Program-made: the position numbers and the translations under genes
From: Littorina saxatilis
Lineage: Eukaryota; Mollusca; Gastropoda; Littorinimorpha; Littorinidae
Length of the DNA: 64,000 nucleotides
Assembly (NCBI RefSeq): GCF_037325665.1
Contig: NC_090249.1
Location: 64,249,353 to 64,313,352 of the forward strand
Reading direction: 5' to 3'
Shown here: one piece after another, positions 12,901 through 25,500 of the stretch
How the letters are laid out: every line of letters begins with the position of its first letter
Numbering within the stretch: the first letter of the stretch is position 1
The notes under the pieces: model-generated
The model's database searches: none
What the model was told of the DNA's origin: nothing
What the model saw: only the letters and a program-made list of their open reading frames with translations

Positions 12901-15900
12901 CATGGCTCTGCTTGTTCTGGTGTGTGTGTCAGTGTATGTCGTGCCTAATTCACGGACTTGCCGAATTCGTTGCCCATTTTGCTTAAACGGCAGTGATTTG
13001 TTGAATATGCGGAATGGCTTCGAAAACTTACGCATTTCGCGAAATCACACAATCAGACAAAGCAGGCGGGCGGTAATTTTTATGAAAATGAATTTGTTCA
13101 TGAAAAATCTAAAAATTCTTATAAAACAAGAAATTCCTCCGAGGTAGGAAAAACACCCCCGTCCTTACCATTCTCACTGCCACCAACTGAGAAGGCACTG
13201 CTAACAAGTGTGGTTAAAATAAGTTGATTGAGTGGACAAAGAGACAGGCGGAGAAAAAGACAAATCAATATAACTGTTTCTGTAACACCTACTGACCGCA
13301 TTTTTTGTAAAAACCGTCTCATGTATATAATATAAAACATGCTCACCACGTGTGGTTTAAATCAGAGAAAAAAAATTAAAGGACACGGTATATAAGTCAG
13401 AAGTGAGAAGGCAAAAGTCAAAAGTCAGAAGTGAGAAGTCAAAAGTCAGAAGTCAGAAGTCAAAAGTCAAAAGTCAAAAGTCAAAAGTCAAAAGTCAAAA
13501 GTCAAAAGTCAAAAGTCAAAAGTCAAAAGTCAGATGTGAAGTCAGAAGTGAGAAGTGAGAGAAGTCAAAAGTCAAAAGTCAAAAGTCAGAAGTCAGAAGG
13601 CAAAAGTCAGAAGTCAAAAGTCAAAAGTCAAAAGTCAAAAGTCCAACATCAGAAGTCAAAAGTCAAAAGTCAAAAGTCAAAAGTCAGAAGAGAGACAGTC
13701 AGAAGTCAGAAGTCAGAAGAGAGAAAGTCAGAAGTCAGAAGTCAGAAGTCAAAAGTCAAAAGTCAAAAGTCAAAAGTCAAAAGTCAGTAAGTCAGTAAGT
13801 CAAAAGTCAAAAGTCAAAAGTCAAGGTCAAAAGTCAAAAGTCAGAAGTCAGAAGTCAGAAGTCAGAAGTCAGATTGTAAACACAGGGTCCATTGCGAAAG
13901 GGTACGTCGAGGTACGAAAAACACCCCCCTTGGTCAAAGGCAAATAACCATTCTCACTGCCACCAACTGAGAAGGTTATTTCCCTTTGACCATTAATATG
14001 TCACTCTTAATCTTAATCCACCAATAACTCCCTAACCGTGTGTTTGACTGGTCCCAATTTTTGTAAGGTGTCACGAAGTGGTTTGCATGTGAATTTAATG
14101 TACGTGTTCTGCCCTTTTGCACTGTCTCTACCCTTTCACACCAAACACTTCAAAAACAGAACTTGGGAGGATGCAGGCTCATTATTTCCTCAACCAAAAC
14201 AACAATATACTTCTTCACTTTACCTACATCAATACGAAACAACTTTTCGACACACAGTTCGCACAATCTTCCAACTTTCACTCAAGGCATGTAAATACAT
14301 ATTATAGCAATACTTTCTCAAATATAGATTTAACGCACACAAGAAGGTACCAACAGACACTCACGAGTTCGTATCACGGCTCACTGCATGTCGCCAGTTC
14401 ACTTACTTGTCTCGCTGAATCCTCGTAGAATAATGAATTCAGATGCCAACACACAGAGGTGCTAACACACACCTTTCGCTGAAGATGCCAACACACACCT
14501 TTCACTGAAGATGCCAACACACACCTTTCACTAAAGATGCCAACACACCTCCCACTGAAGATGCCAACACACACCTTCCAGGTTTCTCCCTGAGAAACCC
14601 TTCCGCCCGTAGCGGAAACAACCGTCGTCAGCTACGACCGGTATCGATGAAGACTCCACTCGTCTAGTCATCTGCGCCGAGGTGGTCCCTTGCTTCCACC
14701 GTCGTCTAGCGCTTCTCTCGTGTAAGGTCCCTCCCTTATACGCCATGGAAATCCCTCATGGAAACTCCTAAAGAATTTAACCAAGTCTTAATACAACCTT
14801 CTCTAAAACCATCTCTTCTTCCAAACGTTCATGTACCACTCATACATTCTCGTTCATTCCACGTTCACATTCCGTACAGATTCAATATCCAAACTAACAC
14901 TTAATCAATGAATAACACTCCCCATACAAAGCATGACCGTCTTAAACATAACATAAATGCGTAGCAATTATGTTCAAGAAATTCCCCATGAAAAACCGTG
15001 AAACAATTACATCAAGAATTCTCTTAACGCTTCACACTAAGATTGGGTGCACTTTATACACACTAACCTTTACGCTCCAGCTATGTATTCCAACGTCAAT
15101 AATATACAACATAGTAAATCATTTACCTTAAGAGACCCGTCTCTTGAAAGAGTACTTGTTCCCAGAACAAGTCTGACACACGCTGAACAACCTTCCCGGT
15201 TGGAAATCTCACACGCTGTGTCGTTATTTACCTCAGACCAGCTACATGTCTCAAACACAACTCACATCAAGCTAAGCCAGTTTTGCGTGCAACACCCGAA
15301 ACACGTGAATAACGCCAGTCCGGTCAGCTACCCTCGCCTGTACAACATTTAGGGAGGTTAAAAACACGACGTGGTTTCACCTCACAAATATGCTACTCAC
15401 ATCTTTGTGACAAAGGACCGTCTCAGGAATGTATAGAACCTGTTCACCAAGTTTGGTGACGATCGGTCCGTTCATTCTTGAGATCTATATGCGAACACAA
15501 ACACACAAACAAACAAACACATCCAGTGAAACCTATACACACCCCTATACCGGGGGTGTAAATAAGAAAGTTATAACCCGATTAAAAAAAAATTTTACTT
15601 TTATTTTATTTTCTTGAATACAAAAATACATTGATGTGTTATGATTGAAATCATAGTAAAGGTGTTCTATGTAAGAAGCCATTTTGGAATGACTGCGTGG
15701 TGCAGGAAGGCCCTGGAGGAGATCTTCGACATGGCTGACCTGGACGGGAATGGTTTGCTGAGTCGCGACGAGTTCAGCTGGTTCAACATCCGCACCAGTG
15801 ACGAGCAGGTGGCAGACGACGAATGGCAGGTGGTGGAAGGTGGGTGTGGGGGTCACTCTCTGTGGTGTGGGGGTCACTCTCTGTGGTGTGGGGGTCACTC

Positions 15901-18900
15901 TGTGCTGTGGGGGTCACTGTGCTGTGGGGGTCACTCTCTGTGCTGTGGGGGTCACTGTGCTGTGGGGGTCACTTTTTATGGTGTGGGGGTCACTCTCTGT
16001 GCTGTGGGGTCACTCTGTGGTGTGGGGGTCACTCTCTGTGGTGTGGGGGTCACTCTTTATGGTGTGGGGGTCACTCTCTGTGCTGTGGGGGTCACTGTCT
16101 GTGCTGTGGGGGTCACTGTCTGTGCTGTGGGGGTCACTCTCTGTACTGTGGGGGTCAATCTCTGTGCTGTGGAAACCTTCCTGTTGGCAGACATACCTCT
16201 AACCTGTGGAAACCATGTACAGTGTTTAGAACTTCCTGTGTTTAAATCATCCTGGTGGCAGACGTACATCTAAGTATTACCTCTAACCTGTGGAAACCAA
16301 GTACAGTGTTTAGAACTTCCTGTGTTTAAATCATCCTGGTGGCAGACGTACATACTGATGCAAGTATTAGCTCCAACCCTCTAATCAGCACAGTGAGCAA
16401 TCTTCTGAAGTGGCCCCGTAGTATTGTATTGTGTTGTGTTGTGTTGTTGTTAGGACTCGAAAAAGGGTATACTCTACAAAAGACTCCAGAAGGTGGCGTT
16501 CACACAAACAAAACAACTAACACCAATTTTCTAGTTCTGCATTGTTTATATATCATTAATTCATTCGTCCATCCCATTGCTATTCATTCATACATTTTGG
16601 TAAGAAAACTATTTCAGGTTTTCTTCCTTGCGCTGCGGCCTTGGTTCCAGTTTGTCCGCCAGCGATTCTTGTCAAGTATGGGGTGATATAAAGGAAGGGA
16701 ACTATGGGGTACAGGGATACAGGTTACCGGTTTCGTAGAGGTCTGTTATTCATCTGGTTGGAGGGTTCTCCATCCAGATTACTCTGTACCAGTCTCGCCA
16801 CGGTGCATATCAACCAGTCATCTCTCACGCTCATAGTCAGTGGTTCAGGAGACGTGTCTGGGATCTCGCACGGGGAACCCTGATAATTAATATACCATCC
16901 ATAAGTCACACTTGAATGAACATAGTAAAGAAGTCTGTTCCCAATTCATTCACTCACACAGAGACACGGACATATGACAACAACAACATTGCAAAGCATA
17001 CATTACACAACACATTTATATAATCTATCCCCACTTTGCAACTGTCATCAATAATATCTCTGTACAGTCTTCTCACCATTCTGACGAAACTATTTCCATT
17101 CACACGTTTACAACTCACTGCTTCCACACACACAGTATTCATTGGTTGCACGCGCTAACTTTAGTCGCACAAGATTTTCGTCTATAACTCGACTGAACCT
17201 GATACAACTTATGGAAACAATTCTGGCCACGTAAATCCCCTCTCTCTCACCGCTCTGCCCGACATTACTCACGCACCACCCAACTTGTGGTTATTGTCTT
17301 TTATATCTGCCCTGTCACCGCTCTGCCCGACAGTACTCACGCACCACCCAACTTGTGGTTATTGCCTTTTATATCTGCCCTGTCACCGCTCTGCCCGACA
17401 GTACTCACGCACCACCCAACTTGTGGTTATTGCCTTTTATATCTGCCCTGTCACCGCTCTGCCCGACAGTACTCACGCACCACCCAACTTGTGGTTATTG
17501 TCTTTTATATCTGCCCTGTCACCGCTCTGCCCGACAGTACTCACGCACCTCCCAACTTGTGGTTATTGCCTTTTATATCTGCCCTGTCACCGCTCTGCCC
17601 GACATTACTCACGCACCACCCAACTTGTGGTTATTGTCTTTTATATCTGCCCTGTCACCGCTCTGCCCGACAGTACTCACGCACCACCCAACTTGTGGTT
17701 ATTGCCTTTTATATCTGCCCTGTCACCGCTCTGCCCGACATTACTCACTCACCGCCCAACTTGTGGTTATTGTCTTTTATATCTGCCCCGTCACCGCTCT
17801 GCCCGACATTACTCACGCACCACCCAACTTGTGGTTATTGCCTTTTATATCTGCCCCGTCACCGCTCTGCCCGACAGTACTCACGCACCACCCAACTTGT
17901 GGTTATTGTCTTTTATATCTGCCCTGTCACCGCTCTGCCCGACAGTACTCACGCACCACCCAACTTGTGGTTATTGCCTTTTATATCTGCCCTGTCACCG
18001 CTCTGCCCGACATTACTCACGCACCACCCAACTTGTGGTTATTGTCTTTTATATCTGCCCTCTCACCGCTCTGCCAGACATTACTCACGCACCACCCAAC
18101 TTGTGGTTATGCCTTTTATATCTGCCCTGTCACCGCTCTGCCCGACATTACTCACGCACCACCTAACTTGTGGTTATTGTCTTTTATATCTGCCCTGTCA
18201 CCGCTCTGCCCGACATTACTCACGCACCACCCAACTTGTGGTTATTGCCTTTTATATCTGCCCTGTCACCGCTCTGCCCGACATTACTCACGCACCACCT
18301 AACTTGTGGTTATTGTCTTTTATATCTGCCCTGTCACCGCTCAATACTCAGTTTTACATCTTTTATGCAACCAACGTATACATACCCTTTTCTGTGCTTC
18401 ACAGATAAAAGGGAGATTCTTCAGCACGGTAAATACACAGGCTACCCTTCCACCTCGTGTATTGCTTGTCTGTATCAAGAGCAAGCCTAGTCCTGTCCTA
18501 AGACCACTGCCGGCTATTTTACATTATAGCCACGTCTGGCTAAAATCCTTTAGCGGAACGACCTCTCTTGTCGTTCGCTCATCGAAGAATGCTCTCTCAG
18601 CTAGGCTCTGTCACGTCACATGACTTTTCCCGCGAAGCCGTGATTAGCCTGCTATCCATCCGCGCGTGACATGCGACAATATAGTCCGTAACACATTTAC
18701 ACATTCTTGACAGGTGTCCTTAACAGCAGGGCCTTTTATTTTGGAGACAACGTTGGCCGTAACAGAAGGGCCTTTTATTTTGGAGACAACGTTGGCAGTA
18801 ACAGCAGGGCCTTTTATTTTGGAGACAACGTTGGCCGTAACAGCAGGGCCTTTTATTTTGGAGACAACGTTGGCCGTAACAGCAGGACCTTTTATTTTGG

Positions 18901-19367
18901 AGACAACGTTGGCCGTAACAGCAGGGCCTTTTATTTTGCAGACAACGTTGGCCGTAACAGCAGGGCCTTTTATTTTGCAGACAACGTTGGCCGTAACAGC
19001 AGGGCCTTTTATTTTGCAGACAACGTTGGCCGTAACAGCAGGGCCTTTTATTTTGCAGACAATATTGGCCTTAGGAATAGGGCCTTTTATTTTGGAGACA
19101 ACGTTGGCCGTAACAGCAGGACCTTTTATTTTGCAGACAATATTGGCCTTAGGAATAGGGCCTTTTATTTTGGAGACAATGTTGGCCTTAACAACAGGGC
19201 CTTTTATTTTGCAGACAACGTTGAGCTTAAAAATGGGGAGATTACAAAGCGAGGTTTTATTTCACTGAACGAGATGGAGGCGCAGGATAATGACGGGGAT
19301 ACGGAAGATCTGTGGATCACACTCAGCAGCATGGGCTTCAACAAGGCATTGGAAATGGACGAGGCAA

Positions 19368-19400
<33 letters not shown>

Positions 19401-19495
19401 ATTGTGTGTGTGTTTGTGTGTGTGTGTGATTGTGTGTGTGTGATTGTGTGTGTGTGATTGTGTGTGTGTGTGTGATTGTGTGTGTGTGTGATTGT

Positions 19496-19551
<56 letters not shown>

Positions 19552-22500
19552 ATGTGTGTGCGTGTGTGTGTACCTGTGTCTCAATTTGTGTATGTGTGTC
19601 TGTCTATGTATGTCTGTGTGTATTTTCATCAGTCTGTTTGTTGCCAGAAAACTTAAATCTGAAATTGAGGCATAAGATTGACAAGAAAAAAATCGGAATG
19701 TGAATTATCTGGTAGTTTGTGTGTCTGTGTATCACTACGTGTGAATCCATAAAAGAGAAATCAAATCCAATGACATTGTGTAATGCTGACTTTTGTTTGC
19801 TACCCGACAACAGGCGCAGTGGCGTAGAGGTAAGACATCGGCCTCCTAATCGGAAGGTCGTGAGTTCAAATCCCGGCCGCTGCCGCCTGGTGGGTTCAGG
19901 GTGGAGATTTGTCCAATCTCCCAGGTCAACTTATGTGCAGACCTGCTAGTGCCTTATTCTCCTTCGTGTGTACACGCAAGCACAAGACCAATTGCGTACG
20001 GAAAGATCCTGTAATCCATGTCAGAGTTCGACGAAAATACCCAGCATGCTTCCTCCAAAAGTGGCGTATGGCTGCCAAAATGGCGGGGTAAAAACAGTCA
20101 TACACATAAAAATCCACTCGTGCTAAAACACAAGTGTACGTGGGAGTGTCAGCCCATGAACGCAGAAGAAGAAGAAGAAGAAGTTTGCTACCCAAAGCAG
20201 CACTACTTTGTCCTTTTGGAGAGAGGATGAAAGAAAGTTTTGAAGACTTGAATCTTTTTAGGAAACATGTTGGCTGCATTGAGGTCTCTCATGTGTGTTT
20301 TTAACACTTATGAGAAGTGTTTTTAGTGTGTGTGCTGCGTGCACTGAGAAGTCCCACCCCCCTCTACGCCAGTGCTAAAGAGAAGACATTATCTGGATGC
20401 AATTATTTGATGACAGATTAAAGCCATGTCAGTTGTAATCCTTTTGTATCCCCAGGCCTGTCCATTCGTAATCCTGTTGTATCCACAGGCCTGTCCATTC
20501 GTAATCCTTGTGTATCCGCAGGCCTGTCCATTCGTAACCCTTTTGTATTCACAGGCCTGTCCATTCGTAACCCTTTTGTATCCACAGGCCTGTCCATTCG
20601 TAATCCGGTTGTATCCACAGGCCTGTCCATTCGTAATCCTTGTGTATCCATAGGCCTGTCCATTCGTAATCCTTGTGTATCCACAGGCCTGTCCATTCGC
20701 GCTGAATGTGTACGCAGAGGATGGGGAGGTCATTCTGAAGGTCACAGAGTTGGAGAATCCTGGGAAGGCATTGGAAAATGCTGTGTGTGCTTCTGTCATT
20801 GCCAAGGTCAGTGCTTCTGTCATTGCCAAGGTCAGTGCTTCTGTCATTGCCAAGGTCAGTGCTTTGTATACTGTCAAACCTGTCAACGACCACTCAAGGT
20901 ACTGACCTAAACTGGTGATAACAGACAGGTAGTGGCTATGGAAAGGTGAATTATATATCTATAACGACCACTCAAGGTGCTGACCTAAACTGGTCTTAAC
21001 AGACAGGTAGTGGCTATGGAAAGGTGAATTATATATCTATAACGACCACTCAAGATACTGACCTAAACAGGTGATAACAGACAGGTATAGTGGCTATGGA
21101 AAGGTGAATTATTATGAGTTATTTCTAATATGCTGACTGTTAGCAAATGATAACAGACATGTCGAGAAAAAAGATATCAAGCATGAGCCTTTTAGGCGAA
21201 TGCTGATATCGTTTGTGAGACATGTCTGTTATCATTTGCTAACAGTCAGCATATTAGAAATAACGGTTTTATTACCGTTTAATTCGACCAAAAGAAATTT
21301 TGAAGCGACCCCGCGAATTAGACAGAACAGCCGCAATGGGATCTGGAGCGCTCCTACCTGATTATGCCTGTCAGTCAAAGAATTCTCGTGACCTGGGTCA
21401 GCCAATCAGAGTAACACACCTTACGTGATGAATATTCACAGGTCAAATGTGTTTGACACACAACAAACCATGTTGAACATGTGTTTCGGTTGCTTCGCTT
21501 TTTCTTGTTGAACAGAGAGCGACAGATTTAGAACCGACTCCAGACGGATGGGAAATGACGCAAAGATACATTTGACGTAAAGCGAGTGACCCAATTTCAC
21601 TTGATTTTTCTAACTTTGATAATTTAGATTTCAAGTGAGCGAGTCGGCATTGCACACTCAGAGAGGATGGGCGGTGCCTCGCTGTTCCGTAAAGCACCCA
21701 CCGACAAAACTCGCTTTTCGGTATTTTTCAGATAAAGAGAGTATCATCTGACAGCATTTGAAGTGTCATTCTTTAGAATAAATCACACTGATATTGCTGA
21801 TTTAAATTTTTACTTTGTCTTGTTCATTTTTAGCTTGATAAACAAAAATGGTCCCTGCCTGAACGTGATAACATTTAGAGGGTCACCTACAATCCGTCCT
21901 GATTGGTCAAAAAGCCATATGGGGCACTGAATTGGTAATAAATATCAATAACGACCACTCAAGATACTGACCTAAACAGGTGATAAGGCAACAAAAAAAA
22001 AGTTGTATGTTTCTGGTCACCCGACCCTACCTAGTTTTTTCCCGCCGACCCTAGACTTTTTCATTGCATTTGTAAAAAAAAAGAAGAAGAAAAGCGTCAA
22101 AACGAAAGTAACAGACGGCAGACGACACAAGGGGGATAACCCCGCATCCCTTTTGTCTCATTTGTTTTGTAATGTGTTGTCTTTCTCTTTGTATAGTAAG
22201 TCCAGTCTCTTTGCGTCATTGTATAGTTATTTTCTACCCTGACAAAAATAAATAAATAAATAAATAAAAATATCCCTACCTACCTACCCTATTTTTTTTA
22301 GCCATGTTACCAGAAACATACAACTTTTTTTTTGTTGCCCAACAGACAGGTAGTGGCTATGGAAAGGTGAATTATATATCTATAACAACCACTCAAGGTA
22401 CTGACCTAAACAGGTGATAACAGACAGGTTTGTTTGTTTGTTGTTTGCTTAACGCCCAGCCGACCACGAAGGGCCAACATATAACGTGCGCCACACACAA

Positions 22501-25500
22501 GACAGAAGTCGCAGCACAGGCTTCATGTCTCACCCAGTCACATTATTCTGACACTGGACCAACCAGTCCTAGCACTAACCCCATAATGCCAGACGCCAGG
22601 CGGAGCAGCCACTAGATTGCCAATTTTAAAGTCTTTGGTATGACCCGGCCGGGGTTCGAAAACCCACGACCTCCCTATCACGGGGCGGACGCCATACCAC
22701 TAGGCCAACCGTGCCGGTGTGAACAGACAGGTAGTGGCTATGGAAAGGTGAATTAAATTACATATCTTATCCCAATTCACATATAGCAATTTACTTCAGT
22801 TTAGTGCTAGGACGCTGAAAACTACGCTCACCCTGGTAAGGGGGAAAGTAACCCTAAAAATAGAACAGCCTTGACGGTCACACGACGTCATGACAAGATT
22901 ACCCCCCAGCATGCTCTGCGCACGCGTGCTCTCGCCGCCATCTTGTATTCATTCTACTCTTCAGCGCCTTTGGTTGAGGACGTGTTTTGGTCTACGCTCG
23001 GGCTATTCTTTAGCGCACTGCTTCTTGGCAGTACCAACCCTGGTCACACGTCTGTTTCTTAGCTTTTTGGCTGAGATTGGGTGAGATTTTTCCAGTTTTT
23101 GACTCACATGCGAAGCAAAAGTGAGTCTATGTACTCACCCAAGTCGTCCGTCCGTCCGCCCGTCCGTCCGTCCGGACGTCCGTCCGGAAAACTTTAACGT
23201 TGGATATTTCTTGGACACTATTCAGTCTATCAGTACCAAATTTGACAAGATGGTGTATGATGACAAGGCCCCCAAAAACATACATAGCATCTTGACCTTG
23301 CTTCAAGGTCAAGGTCGCAGGGGCCATAAATGTCTAAAAAACAGCTATTTTTCACATTTTCCCCATTTTCTCTGAAGTTTTTGAGATTGAATACCTCACC
23401 TATATATGATATATAGGGCAAAGTAAGCCCCATCTTTTGATACCAGTTTGGTTTACCTTGCTTCAAGGTCAAGGTCACAGGAGCTCTTCAAAGTTGGATT
23501 GTATACATATTTTGAAGTGACCTTGACCCTGAACTATGGAAGATAACTGTTTCAAACTTAAAAATTATGTGGGGCACATGTTATGCTTTCATCATGAGAC
23601 ACATTTGGTCACATATGATCAAGGTCAAGGTCACTTTGACCTTATGAAATGTGACCAAAATAAGGTAGTGAACCACTAAAAGTGACCATATCTCATGGTA
23701 GAAAGAGCCAATAAGCACCATTGTACTTCCTATGTCTTGAATTAACAGCTTTGTGTTACATGTATTTTGGTAGGAAAAATGTGTAAAGCAGTTCTTAGTG
23801 TATGATGTCATTGCTAGGTTTAGTTATTTGACCTTGACTTGAGGGTCAAGGTCATGTAAAGGTCAAGGTCAAGCATGTGAGTCGTATGGGCTTTGCCCTT
23901 CTTGTTCTTGTTTTGATACGTTCGTTTGCCACAAGTTGGTCTTTGTTTACGTTTTGACGTTCGAGACTTTTGCCAGTATGGCAGACAGTAGGAAGAAGAA
24001 ATCTAGCGCTAGACAGGTAGGGACAGCAGAGTCCCCGTCTAAGAAGGCGGCGAAGAAAGCTAAGGTTTCGAAAACCACAGTTAGTGTGTTTGAACCAGTT
24101 TCTAAGACTGCGTTTTCAGTAGAAATTGATGACCCTAAGAGTCCTGTAATGCCGGCGTTGAAGCAAGAGTGCAAGACAGCGCCGGTTAAGCCTAGCGCAG
24201 TGTCGGAGAAGGACGATTTGTCCGCCATGTTTGCTTCCTTTAGCGATCAAATGCGTTGTATGTTTTGAGCGGAGTTAAAGTCGGCGAGTGCGCAGTTGCT
24301 TTCTCTCCATGCGGGAGCGGAAGAAGCAAATGAGCGAGCGAGGGTTAAGGCAACCCCATCAGCCACGGTGACGAGCGCCGATGTTCACGCTGAACAGGAT
24401 GGTAGTGTGTCTTCTCACCGTGCATCTTCTGCCGGGATCGACAGCTTCATTGAAGGTACCGTACTGTCCCAACTTCCGCCCGGCGTCGGGCAGGAAGCCG
24501 TCAATAGACAGGTAGCTGGTCGAGGATTTTCCCTTCCGGTGCTTGCTCTTAGTACGGGAGATACGAAGTGCATGCATGGCCGGGGGCCAGCGACGGCACA
24601 ACGGTCTCAACTTCCGCCACGGGAGCAGGAAGCCGTCAATAGACAGGTAGCTGGTCGGGGATTTTCCCTTCCGATGCCTGAGCTTAGAACAGAAGACACG
24701 CTATCGTCGGTCTGGCCTGTTCAGGATCCAGTATCGGTACAGCGTTCCACACTTCCGCCCGGGGGGCAGGAAGTATTCTCAAGGGCGGATGCTAGTGGTG
24801 GTTATACCTCACAAGCACCCTCACCTCCCGGGGAAACCGCATATGACGATGCAAGTCAATATGGCGGCGAACTTCCGGAAGGGGAATCGGAATATGGGGA
24901 TTCCGCTGTGGATGATGATACCAGTTTCCGGTTACCAGCCAAGCTATACCAAGCGGTAGCAATGGCAGCTCAGGTAGCCTCAAGGTATTTTGAGGAAGGG
25001 GTGGTGTCAGCAGCTAATGCTACGGCACCACCATCTTCAGCTGTTGGAGATTTCCACTCACCACAAGAAGAGACACCAACTTTTAAGTTTTGTGAATCTC
25101 CTTCAGTGGCTTACGAGATGTCTTTGATCCTGGCTAAGCGTTCGGGGCACGGGTATGCGTCGTCTGGTTCTGTGCCTATTCTAGCAGAGCATGGTCAGGC
25201 ACCAGACTCGACCAAGCCTTGGCTGACTGACGCACATCGAGCCTCTCACGTCTCGCAGCAGGCGGGACGAAAGGTGACGTTGAACGCTGCTCCACGCAAT
25301 CTCATAGACGCCTACGCTTTACCGCGTGCGACGCTCCCGGTAACACCGGAGTTGGCGACGCTCAGAGAAGACGGCTATAGCAGAGACAGATCTGTTCCTT
25401 ATACGGAAGCCTCTCTCTTGGGTTTGGAGGAATCAGGGAGATTCAACTTGGAGTTAGCGTCTCTGTGGGAGACGCTGCTCAGGTCTCTCTCCTGTTCTAT

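Larger units (their letters stand above)
20883..22757. repeat. ~80-bp tandem repeat split by insertions
   Basis: The unit carries CGACCACTCAAGGTACTGAC, GATAACAGACAGGTAGTGGC and GGAAAGGTGAATTATATATC. Copies or parts lie at 20883, 20965, 21043, 21955, 22343-22428 and 22722-22757. Three elements interrupt it and the DIRS-like element ends it. Confidence 0.85.

Noticed and set aside
12902-13147. Short plus-strand frame in the D-E intron (LCVSVYVVPNSRTC)
   Set aside because: It overlaps a dispersed repeat, has no splice support, and exons D and E already join in frame.
19364-19375. GT donor at 19369 for exon F
   Set aside because: It would shift the frame into exon G and lose the E-ACPF match. 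The GC donor at 19364 fits both frame and consensus.
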